64,000 bases of DNA. Origin: Protula sp. h YS-2021. Its lineage: Eukaryota; Annelida; Polychaeta; Sabellida; Serpulidae. The DNA is taken from NCBI GenBank assembly GCA_949752745.1, contig OX457027.1:57416053-57480052 (forward strand). Direction: 5' to 3'. The notes under the pieces were generated by a model that saw nothing but the letters and a program-made list of their open reading frames with translations, made no database searches and was not told the origin of the DNA. The position numbers and the translations under genes were made by a program. Shown here in pieces: positions 1 through 9,589 of the stretch (position 1 is its first letter; every line of letters begins with the position of its first letter).

Positions 1-1251
1 CACATGAAAACCATAATTGCCCATAGTATGGTCATACTGTGCAGTTGCAGTAGAGTAGCACAGATGGAAAGACACGTCTATAGGGACATCTTTACCTTTG
101 ACCCAATGTAATCAGTGGCATATCCGTAGTTTACGTCTCTTTTCGTGAAATTGACGAACAGTGAAGAGCAATTCTTTTGCTGGTGCAGGGAGGCTAAAAT
201 ATAAAACGAAGAAGATGAAACATATGAAGAATAAACCGAAAATATGTATTCTATTTTAGCGATGTTGTGACGTTAAAGTAAATTTTGTTCTAAATTGTGA
301 TATATATATTCAAGTTTTGTTGATGACATCTTTCACTCTCACCCAGGAATTCGCTTAGGTCGTTCTCCAAAGCTGACAGCTAAGAATAAACAAAGTTAAC
401 CAATTAAGCATGATTTTCTTTTGTTTTAACAAACGCTTAAGATGTTTCTTCGAATAAGTAAATGGACAATTCATGAATGTAGAAATGGTGACAAGAAAAT
501 AGTAAGTTCTGCGAATAATTTATGGCGTCTCTGTTCATCACAACTGGAAAACGCTAGGTATCGTATAAACCTGTCAAAATGAAATAAGACTTGACATTTC
601 AAACCTCAGCGCCCCAATCCAAATCTTCGAATTCCTTTTCAGAGTGGGAAGAAACTTAAAGGATTTCTTAAATAATACCTATATGATGTAGTATACATGG
701 CAATTTAGAAAAGCAAATTCACAATAACTTTCATTGTAAATGTTAAACACAGCCCATACTGCCGAAACATTTTTTTGAGGAGCTGACCAAGAAAACGGCC
801 ACAAATGAAACTTAGAACAAGTGTCTGTAAATGCTGAGTGGTTCTCTGCTGTGATTGCTAATATTGTAAACCAACATCACTCTCAGATAATATCAATAAG
901 AACGACGTGTTTAATATTCACAGTTCACAAAAACTTGAAAAAATTGCCAAAAATATACTGGTAAAATATAACAGAAGAATAGTTGCTGACCAAGTGGTGT
1001 AGTTTTCGAAGCGTGACCTTCATCTTTGGATGTTTTCCATTCATGAAAACCTTAAAAGTAATTTGTAAAAAATGTGAGTACACACCAACACACAAAAATA
1101 TTAGTTATGGGATTTGTTGGATCAAACGACCGGTCATTAGCATGTAAAGTTGTGTCAACTTTGTGCTAACCTCAGATATCGATTAATTTGTAGCAAGAAA
1201 TGCATTTCCTATGATTCAAATAAGAGGAGGAGGGAAATAGTTTCAACACAC
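1..1251. other. No recognised gene; AT-rich non-coding
   Basis: I see no convincing exon, RNA gene or transposon end in this stretch. It lies downstream (3' side) of the minus-strand CARF/MULE/SWIM pseudogene and could hold its last exon or 3' UTR, but nothing in the reading frames supports that. Confidence 0.4.
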
Positions 1252-1917
1252 CTTGAAGTATGTCGTCAATGCCTTTGCATGAGTACATGGAAGAAAAGGT
1301 AACTTTCTTTTTCCGTCCCCTTCTCTTTGGAAGAACTAATGTCGCCTTTGTTTTTACTATACCACTGACACGGACTAGTCACGGTTGCACTTTCTTTGAT
1401 ATTCTGTCTGACAAGACAGATGGTTCCTGTATGTCATTTCTGTTAATTCCTTTAATGTCTCCCTGCATAACCTCGCTGTACCTGAGCAGAACTGCTTTCA
1501 GTTGATACTGGATCTTCTTTCTCATGTTCATTTGACACTGAATCTTCCTTCTCATGTTCAATGTGCATGGGAGTAACGTCCACTTCACAACGGTGTATCT
1601 TTTCCTCTGGTGCTTTTGTACTGTCAATTTCAACCACGAAACTTACATCCAAAGTGAAGCATGGACATCTGGTGTATGCTTCTAGTAGCTCTTCCGATGC
1701 CACAAGTTTCGGCCGCAGTAATAGGAGAAGGTGTTTGCATGGCAAATGAAAGTGTTGCCAATCGTCACAGGAACAAGAGGGGATCGAAATGTCAATGCAT
1801 TAGCAAACATCGGGTGTCGAAAAGAATGGCACTGCAAATTTGTTATTATCTACTTGTCCTATTTCTCCGGGATCGAGTATGTCCACGCACTTTAGAGGCA
1901 TCCGTTCCAAACAGTGC
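1252..1917 (-). pseudogene. SWIM zinc-finger and basic C-terminal exons of the pseudogene
   Basis: The exon 1482-1917 is 436 nt and begins after TTTGCTAG with the phase required by the preceding exon. Beyond the in-frame TAA at 1800-1802 (a position usually Tyr in this box) it reads SCSCDDWQHFHLPCKHLLLL, which is C-x-C ... C-x-H, the SWIM zinc-finger signature. LLEAYTRCPCFTLD follows, as in SWIM-containing transposase-like proteins. The exon ends in a Glu/Lys/Ser-rich segment with two copies of EHEKED and a GTACAG donor at 1481. The exon 1252-1449 starts with ELTEMTYRNH and, after a TAG at 1375-1377 and a frame change, gives LPKRRGRKKK, a basic AT-hook-like tail, before a GTGTGT donor. A further 3' exon may exist below 1250 but was not seen. 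Confidence 0.65.
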
Positions 1918-3821
1918 CTAGCAAATGCTTTTGGTTTATCGCGTAAAAATCAGCAATAAAGTCGGAATAGTGCTTAGATATCTCTTAATGACTTGACATT
2001 GCTTTCCTGGTACCTAAACTCATGAAGACATTTTATAATATTAATATGTTTGCAAACAAAATGTTTCAAGCACATGACGCATTGACGTTGTTAAACAATT
2101 GACTTCGTTCATTTACATATATAAAAAAGAGGAGTTCGAAATGATATATGTTTGAAGAAAGAATTGGAATCAGTACCTTTCTTTCATTGCAGGAAAGAAG
2201 CTGTCTATAAGAACTGTAACACAATTTGTAACAGTTTTTTGTTAATATTCTCGCAGATGTGGGTGTTTGAAAATCCCATGAAGACCGTTGGTAGTGTTCG
2301 TTCTGTGATCTATTCGGTTCTGTCTGAAAGCTTTCACCTATTTCAAAAAACGAAATTGAAACACAAAAGTCACTTCAGTTGTTCATGTCGTTAACGAACG
2401 TGAAACTATTTACTGTATCTGACGAAATGCAAATATTCCTGTGGAGTGATTCGTAGAAGAACGATAAGTGAACATTACACTGTTATTCTTTATAGTTAAA
2501 ATGACCGAGAAAAACCAGTTATGTAGCTATTCTTTTTCTCTTTGAAAAAAAGAAAATTACGTTGATACTTAAAAGTGTTTTTCTATTAATTTACCGTATA
2601 ATGCAAAACAATTTTAACTGAAATATACCTTTCAATCCTAATAAAAATGACAACAGGTACACCACTTTTAAATAAAATTAAATATAAATTTCATGTTTAT
2701 TTACTTTGTGTACAGGAAGCCACTGCCTCTCAATATAATCTTTCAAACTGCTATGGTAGTGTTCACTTTCTCTCATTGTTAGCAGTGATATATTGAAGTC
2801 CTCCTTTATGGGTGACTTAGCAACGTTTCTATAGCAAAAGGAAAGATGTTGGCTTTCTATTACATTTATAAATAACTTTGCTATGACATACATTTTGTAC
2901 AGAAGTGGTGATTATGGAATTCTTGAAAACTCGTCCTTAAAACTTGCAACCCGACACCAGTTAATTACGTAATAAAAAATAATAACACTATAACATATTA
3001 CTGTTAGTGTTTTTATGTTGTGCACTCCGTTGTAAAACACGTAAAACGTTTATTCAAACTGTTAACAATACCGGAACATTGTTATTTATGTATTTGAAAT
3101 TCATTAAGCATCTTTCTTGGGAGTGGACTTTACCGGAAAGGTAATAATTTATGGCAGAAATATATGTGTTCAACTTACATAGCTGTGACTGGCTTTTTCA
3201 CTTCACTAAAGCCGTTGCTAATTTTCGAAAGCCAAGGCTCCGAAGCCTGGGCGCGATGAAAGTCGCATATCAGAACCTCGCTGTCTGTTACATGGAAAAG
3301 AACTACAAGAAATATGCTGGTGCATGTTCTCATTCAAAATGTTCATTTTTACTATTCACATAGCGTTTCATAATTGGGACTGGTCAAATGCCACTCACTG
3401 GGGAAGGCAGTTTCTAGGGCATGTAGTTCTGCTTCCGAGAGATCCACCGTGAAGTTCTTGGGTTGCCATAGGACATTCCACTGTTTTAATACCTGTATTC
3501 AAGGAGATGAATGTGATTTAACACGAACTTCGTTTGGTTTCTGTGTGCTTTTTTTCAAGTTTTTTGGTCAACTGTCACTTGTTGACATAACAACTGTGAA
3601 GGATGTGGTCCGTCTTTCTTCAAAGTCTATCAAATAAATTTGGTACAATGTTACATTACAGGAGGTGTAACGAGCTTATGAACAGTTCACATAGCAAGAA
3701 AAGAAGAAATTAAAAGTGGATAGGAAAATATTAATACCATTCAATTATATAGCTTGATGAAATTAATTAAAATTCTTACGTCTAACGCAGCAGATATACT
3801 TGCTGATCTTTCATTCTCTAT

Positions 3822-3909
3822 TGACTTTTTCCATTCTACCAGAACCGACACAATATGACCCTTACGGGTTGTTGTTGTCGTTATACCAATCAATCAGTCA
3901 ATCAATCAG
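3822..3909 (+). mobile_element. Truncated SINE 3' end inserted in a pseudogene exon, 12-bp target-site duplication
   Basis: The 12-mer TTCATTCTCTAT occurs at 3810-3821 and again at 3910-3921, bracketing an 88-bp insert. The insert ends in CGTTATACCAATCAATCAGTCAATCAATCAG, resembling the tail of the SINE at 9.2 kb (GTTAAACCAATCAA). Removing the insert and one duplicate joins two halves of the minus-strand reading frame (...AAVIIENE / RSASISAALD...) that belong together in the MULE domain. This is a 5'-truncated retroposed copy and one of the clearest signs that the host gene is dead. Confidence 0.7.
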
Positions 3910-4234
3910 TTCATTCTCTATGATCACAGCGGCTATCGGCATGTAACCGGTAATTGTGGGAACACTAAGGAAGAACAGGGGAAGCGCGTACTGTGATGTA
4001 TTGTATGTTGAGTCCATCACACACATTCAGCCCCTTAGCGCTTAAGTAGTTTCCTTTGCCATGCAGTTTCATACATGAAACAAAAGCTGTGGATTTCATC
4101 AAGGTTACCTTCGCGGCTACTGGAAAGTGAAGAAATAGTACTTATACCAATTGGTTGACACTTACAGTCCAGAAATGCCTGCTTTGTGGACAGGGGATTA
4201 TTTCAACCATGAAAACATACAGTCGATTCAGATA

Positions 4235-4240
4235 TTTATT
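4235..4240 (-). promoter_or_regulatory. AATAAA hexamer inside the pseudogene
   Basis: TTTATT on the plus strand gives AATAAA on the minus strand, about 330 nt past the TAA at 4566-4568. If the lost donor at 4576 forces read-through, this could act as a premature polyadenylation signal. A hexamer alone is weak evidence in AT-rich DNA. Confidence 0.2.
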
Positions 4241-4575
4241 TCTAGTAAAAGATCGATAAAAGGTAATGAAAAAGGCTTGTACCTTCTCGGTTGAAAGTGT
4301 ATACTGACATCGTCATGCTGGATTTTGTACACACTGGATTACAATGAAAGTTTTTCTTGATCATTGTCAGACAACCTAAAGAAACAAGGGTTAAAGCTGA
4401 ATTAAACACTATTTTTGAGGTGTCTGCACATTACAATTGCGTGTCTTTAGGCAGCATCACATACAAATTTATTGGAACTTGCAGAAATTTTAAACGTGGT
4501 AAGAGGTATAAGACAGGTGAGATTTTAAAAGTACATGTACATAAATAATGATGAAATAGAAAGAATTAAATGTAT

Positions 4576-5815
4576 CTATGCATAGCATTCCGTATTTGCC
4601 GTATGCTTGGATAGTATCCGCGGTGGGTGAAGGTTGGAGCAGTGCTTCCTTGGAACATATTTTTAACATGCTCGTCGAGCGCTCTTTTCACTTCAAACGG
4701 GCGCGAATAACCTTCATTAGCCAGTTCTTCAGTTCTTTTAAGGATTACTCTTTCAACAGGGAAATTGTACAAAGACAACTGAAAAGTACAAAGGTTATTG
4801 AGAAACAATAACAAGATATCCGCGCGTAACGAAAGGAATATTTTTTAAACTATTTTAGAAAGAGGGAAAGCGAAATATGAATTGAATTTTTAAGAATTAT
4901 ATTGTCGCATACGGGGGTATTATTCCTTAGAGAGTAAATAAAGAGCTTTATATGTTTAATAAATAAGCCATCAATACCTCCCCTTCTACGTGGCCATGGT
5001 GGCAATTTGAAGGCAGTTTCAAGTAAATGCGCCTCTCAGTATTCAGTGTTTTACCGGATCGTTGATCATCTCTAAGTTATGTGAAGGCTACCCTACGCCT
5101 GTACTTCGTGTTGTCATCAATCTGCAAATATTGTTATGGTATAAATGCTTACAATATTACAAAAAGTACAGAGATATTAACTTCAAAACAAGCTCACCAA
5201 TTTAATCTTGGTGCCACGATTCAGTTAGTTATATGATTTGTTTAACGACACGGTCGACCGACACGACACGATTCAGACACAGCACTCACATTTGGAAAGT
5301 GATAGAAACCAAAAAACAAAACAATAAAGAAAAGAAAACATAGTGTTTTGTAACTACGCAATACTAAAATTCGCTGAACTCACAGCATAATCATTAAAGA
5401 GAAGGATTTTCCTCAGACGAAAATCAGCTGGGCATCCAAGCTTTGAGGACTTCTTGATGTTGATGCATCTATGAGGCCCAGTGGAGCTGTATGCATGATC
5501 AGCATCAACTTCTTCGCCCTGTAAAGGTTCCTGTGTCTATTTTACTTAAGTAAATTGTAATGGCTTTTCAGAAATTGCAATGGGGGCATTCTATAAACAT
5601 TTTGGGAGTAATTTTTTCATTATCGGGAGCGCAACATGTAAAATGGATTTATATAGGAAAATTGAAACAGTTACGAACCCAGTCTTCGTGAATCATAGCA
5701 TCCCCTGTTGAGCGGCTTCGTACGTGGCGTTCTTTACCAAAGAAATCTTTACGCACTTCGACTCCTGCGATTACAAATGGCACTCCAGTAAAACTCGGAG
5801 AATACCCTTTCACTT
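4576..5815 (-). pseudogene. CARF-like DNA-binding region of the pseudogene (four exons)
   Basis: Exon 1 (5679 or 5724 to ~5815) reads FTGVPFVIAG, matching the GVPF/Y box. Exon 2 (5384-5518, 45 codons, acceptor TTTACAG, donor GTGAGT) contains KLGCPADFRLRK, the conserved K-x-GCPA box. Exon 3 (ends 4978 at a GTATTG donor) has ERRIYLKLPS followed by HHGHVEGE, matching the RRIYxxLPSxxxHxGHxVGE box. Exon 4 (from 4778, acceptor CTTTTCAG) has RPFEVKRALDEHV and RGYYPSIRQIRNAM, matching the F-x-R-R-F/Y-YP-xx-DIRN box. The order is that expected for calcium-responsive-transcription-factor-like domains. The exon 3 acceptor does not fit the phase of exon 2, and in-frame TAA codons lie just upstream of the readable parts of exons 1 and 3. 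The donor of exon 4 reads AG|ATACAT where AG|GTACAT would restore the phase needed by the next exon. This region is therefore probably inactivated. Confidence 0.65.
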
Positions 5816-5830
5816 CTTGGGAGTCTTCCC

Positions 5831-7925
5831 AAAAAGTTTATGACCCGTAACAAAACCCAGTAAGGCTTGTATTGATAGGGGAAGAATAGATTCACAATTT
5901 TCTGACACACGATAAATTGTTATAAAAACGAAAACTTATAAGAGACGTCGTTCTATTTCTACAAAATAACTGGGAAACACAAAAATTTACTTTCAGTTTC
6001 GTTCAAAAGGTAAAATGAATAATAACAAAAGGTTCTAACAAATAGGGTTAAAAAATTGTTTGTTTGTTTGGTGTTTAACGTCCCGTTCACAAAATGGGAT
6101 GGGTATATTAGGACGCACTTGCAAATGCCAAAAGTGGGAGAAAAGGAATGAAGAATCACGCAATAGTAAAAGAAGAGTTAGAAAAACAAGAAATTCCGAT
6201 TAACCGCCTCTTGCGCCATGCACGGAACAGAACGAAATGGGTGTACTCTTGATTCCCCCCCCCCCACCCCACGGGGAAAAAATTGCAAAGACTGTTTAAA
6301 GTGAAAGTATAATGTCAAATAAAAGTTAGTTTACTTGTAGCTTTCGGCGGCAAGTCATCTCTCCCACAAACCCAAAAGCATAAAGGCCTAAAGCGATGTA
6401 AGGATTTAAGTATGCAAGTTATTGTTTCAGGTACATAATTTAAAAAATTATTTCATTTTCCAGGGGCTCAGTGAAGAAAGCCAGTTACTTTTGTAGTTTG
6501 ATTGAATACAACAATACCATAAAGCACGGACGAAGTTTCACTAATACCAAAATTAACGGAACATAAGATGCATGTGATATGCCTTTGTTCCTTCAAAATG
6601 CATTTTTATTTAAGAAGGGTAATTTGCAGTAAGTTTTTACGCTGTCTATAAAAACCAGAATTTTAAAAGCCATAAAAACACCAATTAATCTGTTCTATTC
6701 ATATTTCCATAGATACGAAACCAAGACAAAGACGGCCGTAAAAAGTGTAAAATAAGGTGCTTCTCATATCCTGTAGGCTGTATATGCCATTTTACTTTCA
6801 AAAAATAGGAAACGTTGTGATGTCTGTGCCTTGTTTGTGGCGCAATTGATATGCAATTATTTACTTCTCGAAGGGATGCAGAAGTAAATGTTTTCATATA
6901 TAATTTTAGCACTATTTTAAAGATATTCCTACGTTACTGTATAATTCACACTCAAACATTAGACAACGGAATCAATATTAGTTAGTGACGCCTTAGTTCT
7001 TTAATTTTTTCTTTGCAATTTACAGTTAACAAATACACGTACTTCTTTTCCCGAAATGAGGTGACTCTCTCAAAACGTGACTCTCTCAAAACTTTGAATT
7101 CGTTGCAGGTTCAAAAGCCTTGATCACTTCACTTCCACAGCACCTTACTTCATCCCAACAAATGTCAACAAACAACATAACAGTTTATGCCTCTGTAACA
7201 GCAGGATATTGTTTTCGAAAATAGCCTTCGTGTGCCATAGTCCGTAGTCGTACATCAAATGTACAGTGTAGCATTTATTATCAGCTTCATCTGGCGTTCG
7301 GCTTATGCAGATTTCTTTGGAGAGTATTTTCAAGATACATATCCCTTGGTAGAAGAAATTGCAAAAAAGGCTTAATATAACGCATAGTAATTAACGCCAT
7401 CTGTGCGTTAAAGCACTCGTTTCGTACGGCATTCCCGTTTAACCAAGCGACAAATGGTGTCGTAGTCAATTTGTAATGTGCTAGATAGAATCTGCAAGCT
7501 GGTTCAGATTTCACATCTTGCTAGAGTATATAAAATGACCAGGATTAATAGTCGAGCTTTGTGAGTCAGCACTTCAGAACCTTTTGAGGCTCGGCTGAAA
7601 ACTATAGAAAAAATCCCAAGCTGAAACGGCCGAAAAAGGCCTAAACTTTATACGTTGTATAATTGCAAGTGCCGAAAAACCAGCATAAAGAAGACCAGAG
7701 AAAACTGCCATTTTTATTTAAAATCCGCTATATATTATGTATTTAAAAATATTATAGCAACCAGTATTTTTTCCTGAACTGTTCAACATGCTTACATATG
7801 GTTTAGCACGAAATTGAAGAAAAAGATAATTTAGCACTGTAAACAGGCATTTTTTCAAGGAAACGAATACTTTAGAGCAAGATGCATTATGACGTAATAA
7901 ACATTATGATGCAATAAAACGCATC
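5831..7925. other. AT-rich stretch, no recognised gene
   Basis: Apart from the SINE tail at 6059-6115, I recognise nothing here. The missing 5' exons of the CARF-like gene would be expected on the minus strand in or beyond this region, but no open segment shows the corresponding motifs. A poly-C/G tract lies near 6256-6275. Confidence 0.35.
6059..6115 (-). mobile_element. SINE 3' tail (minus strand)
   Basis: The plus strand carries TTTGTTTGTTTGGTGTTTA followed by ACGTCCCGTT. Its complement is the AACGGGACGTTAAACACC(AAAC)n tail typical of tRNA-derived SINEs in bivalve and gastropod genomes, as I recall them. No tRNA-like head is obvious, so the copy is 5'-truncated or diverged. A similar tail occurs at 50107-50163. 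A separate shared block, GAAATTCCGATTA(A/G)CCGCCTC, appears at ~6190-6212 and ~8468-8490. Confidence 0.5.
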
Positions 7926-7927
7926 CG

Positions 7928-7929
<2 letters not shown>

Positions 7930-8020
<91 letters not shown>
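7930..8020. repeat. (TA)n microsatellite
   Basis: About 45 uninterrupted TA dinucleotides. The Tyr-Ile ORFs read through it are artefacts. Confidence 0.95.
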
Positions 8021-8023
<3 letters not shown>

Positions 8024-8389
8024 TGTAAACCGACTTAAGGGGACTATGCTTCACACTTGCACAAAACACTTCAAAGGGCATTTTGTTTTGTATTCATTAT
8101 TTTTTTGCCTACCAAAGTAATTTTTAAGGAGTTTAAATAACATTTAGCACTATTTTCACTTAATAATATAAAACTCTTGCACATATTCATGAAAAATATA
8201 TGGTCTCCTTATTGCTGGTTGTATATTTTCAGGTGAAGAGACATTTTATTTATCATTAATTACTACTTCAATTCTTTGCTTTCCAAAGTAATTTTGCAGA
8301 GTTTAAATGTCACGTAAAATATTTTAACCTATAAACGTGAAGCATCTTGCACATATTTGCATGCAAAGTAGAACCAAATGACCCAAATT

Positions 8390-8500
8390 ATCATTAAAAC
8401 TAGCCATGGTTTATTAACAGAAAGAAGAAAGAATGAAGAAATAGTAAAGGAAGAGTTAGAAAAAAAGAAATTCCGATTAGCCGCCTCTAACGACCTACAA
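8390..8500. repeat. Dispersed repeat sharing ATTAAAACTAGCC with the SINE flanks
   Basis: CATTAAAACTAGCCATGG at ~8391 recurs next to the SINE at 9.3 kb (CATTAAAACTAGCCGTGG) and, inverted, at ~10809 (GGCTAGTTTTAATG). It is followed by a block shared with ~6150-6212. This indicates a wider repeat family into which the SINEs are set. Confidence 0.45.
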
Positions 8501-9184
8501 TTGGGTTTCAACACTTTCAGTTTATAACTCAGTTTAACGAGTTATTCAAGCTTCATTGAATAGCAGTAATAGAGACTGAAACAATTAAATTACTGAAATA
8601 CAGTGATTTGCTATCAAAAGAGTATAAATAAATTAAAAAGGTTATTAAAACTCAGAAAATTATTAAACTAAAATCAAAAGATAAAATCAAGAAATAAAAA
8701 TTACAAAAATTCAGCGTTAAGATGTTAACTAAAAATTTCAAATCACCTGAGAATTACCGACACTTTGATTTTTAAAACTTGTAATTTCTTAGAAAGACAA
8801 ACTGTAATTTCTTACAGAGACAAACTATCTACATATATTGATTTAATATTAATACGCAATTCAAATAGTTGTTCAACATTTAGAAGCTTTGTACGCCAGA
8901 AAAATCATCTGACCAAATGCATCACAAATTATACCAACTAATTACGTGAATTTAGTGCTAGGAAGTCTAATTTTTAAAAGCACCTCATAATAATTTATAT
9001 TTATAGCTGGTATAAAATCAGATACTAAATGCATATATTAAATCAAGATGTAACCACAGAAAGTCAATCTTACGTTAAATGTTACTAATAAGAATATCAA
9101 CATTATTGAGAACTGGCAAAACTTGTAAATTAGAAAGAATCATTAAATGATCACATAAAAGTTTAACAGTGCAGATCCAATATC

Positions 9185-9350
9185 AATTGTTTGTGTGTTT
9201 GTTTGCTTGGCGGTGTCGTTAAACCAATCAAATAACTAACAAACTAAATATGACTAGACCGGGGTTTGAACCCACGATCTTCCAATCTCGAAGCGGACAC
9301 TCTAACCACTAGGCCACCGAGGCTAGTTTTAAAATATGTGTCATTAAAAC
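9185..9350 (-). mobile_element. tRNA-derived SINE
   Basis: On the minus strand the head reads GCCTCGGTGGCCTAGTGGTT... with an A-box-like TGGCCTAGTGGTTAG and a B-box-like GGTTCAAACCC (near 9265), followed by a short body and a GTTAAACCAATCAA tail at 9215-9230. This is the order of a Pol III SINE. The match to the copy at 10.84 kb is close across the tRNA-like head and extends upstream into GGCTAGTTTTAATGA(C/T)ACATATTTT. Confidence 0.75.
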
Positions 9351-9589
9351 TAGCCGTGGTCATGATATGACAAGGTCATGCCTCTAAAGCATTGACATGA
9401 CAAACTGACATTGTTTTCAGATCTGAATTTGAGCCTTAGAATGCGTTTAGGTTGTATTTATTTCGAGCGGTGACTTTCAGTAGACTTCTGCCATGCTGTT
9501 TAAGTGTAAATATTTGCTCATAAATTATTTCAATTTGGAAATGAATACGAGAATGTTGAGGTCCTGGAAAGTCACAGTAACCTTATGTA

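Larger units (their letters stand above)
2177..4333 (-). pseudogene. MULE-type transposase core of the pseudogene (six exons)
   Basis: In order: 4283-4333; 3780-4119 (ETAWQRKLLKR, then after a stop and frameshift MDSTYNTSQYALPLFFL and GYMPIAAVI); 3399-3480 (QPKNFTVDLSEAELHALE); 3179-3284 (EVLICDFHRAQA); 2705-2828 (SSLKDYIERQWLP); 2177-2337 (VKAFRQN, NTTNGLHG, VTVLIDSFFPAMKERY). These match the D-A-T-Y, D-x-S-E-x-E, C-D-F-H-R and N-T-T-N-G blocks of MULE-like transposase domains. The first two acidic residues are present (D of MDSTY, D of TVDLSE). The third, normally E in NG-x-E, reads H here. Phases between 4333 and 2177 are fully consistent (2, 0, 1, 2, 0, 2). TAA interrupts the frame at 4035-4037, at a position that is Tyr in relatives, and again at 2242-2244. 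Confidence 0.7.
1252..5830 (-). pseudogene. CARF / MULE-transposase / SWIM zinc-finger gene, multi-exon, apparently disabled
   Basis: About twelve exons are readable in order on the minus strand. Approximate coordinates (high to low) are: 5679 or 5724 to ~5815; 5384-5518; 4978 to ~5100; 4576-4778; 4283-4333; 3780-4119; 3399-3480; 3179-3284; 2705-2828; 2177-2337; 1482-1917; 1252-1449. From 4333 to 1482 the exon lengths and intron phases agree, and most splice sites are canonical (for example donors GTGAGT at 3398, GTAAGT at 3178, GTAAAT at 2704). The product would join a CARF-like DNA-binding region, a MULE-type transposase core and a SWIM zinc finger, an architecture common in invertebrate multicopy gene families. 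Disabling changes: in-frame TAA at 4035-4037, 2242-2244 and 1800-1802; TAG at 1375-1377; a one-base frameshift near 4018-4028; a SINE fragment in the 3780-4119 exon; and AT in place of GT at the 4576 donor. The far 5' exons were not found. Family assignment is from remembered motif patterns. Confidence 0.7.

Noticed and set aside
1800..4037. Several in-frame TAA codons at positions that are Tyr in relatives, suggesting stop-codon reassignment
   Set aside because: The PG-rich repeat gene and the HEPN gene have no internal TAA across ~640 codons and use TAA normally. The affected gene also has a frameshift, a SINE insertion and a lost donor, so decay is the simpler explanation.
7887..8081. Tyr-Ile repeat ORFs at TA microsatellites (also 26.2-26.7 kb and 55.0-55.3 kb)
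   Set aside because: Microsatellite translations.
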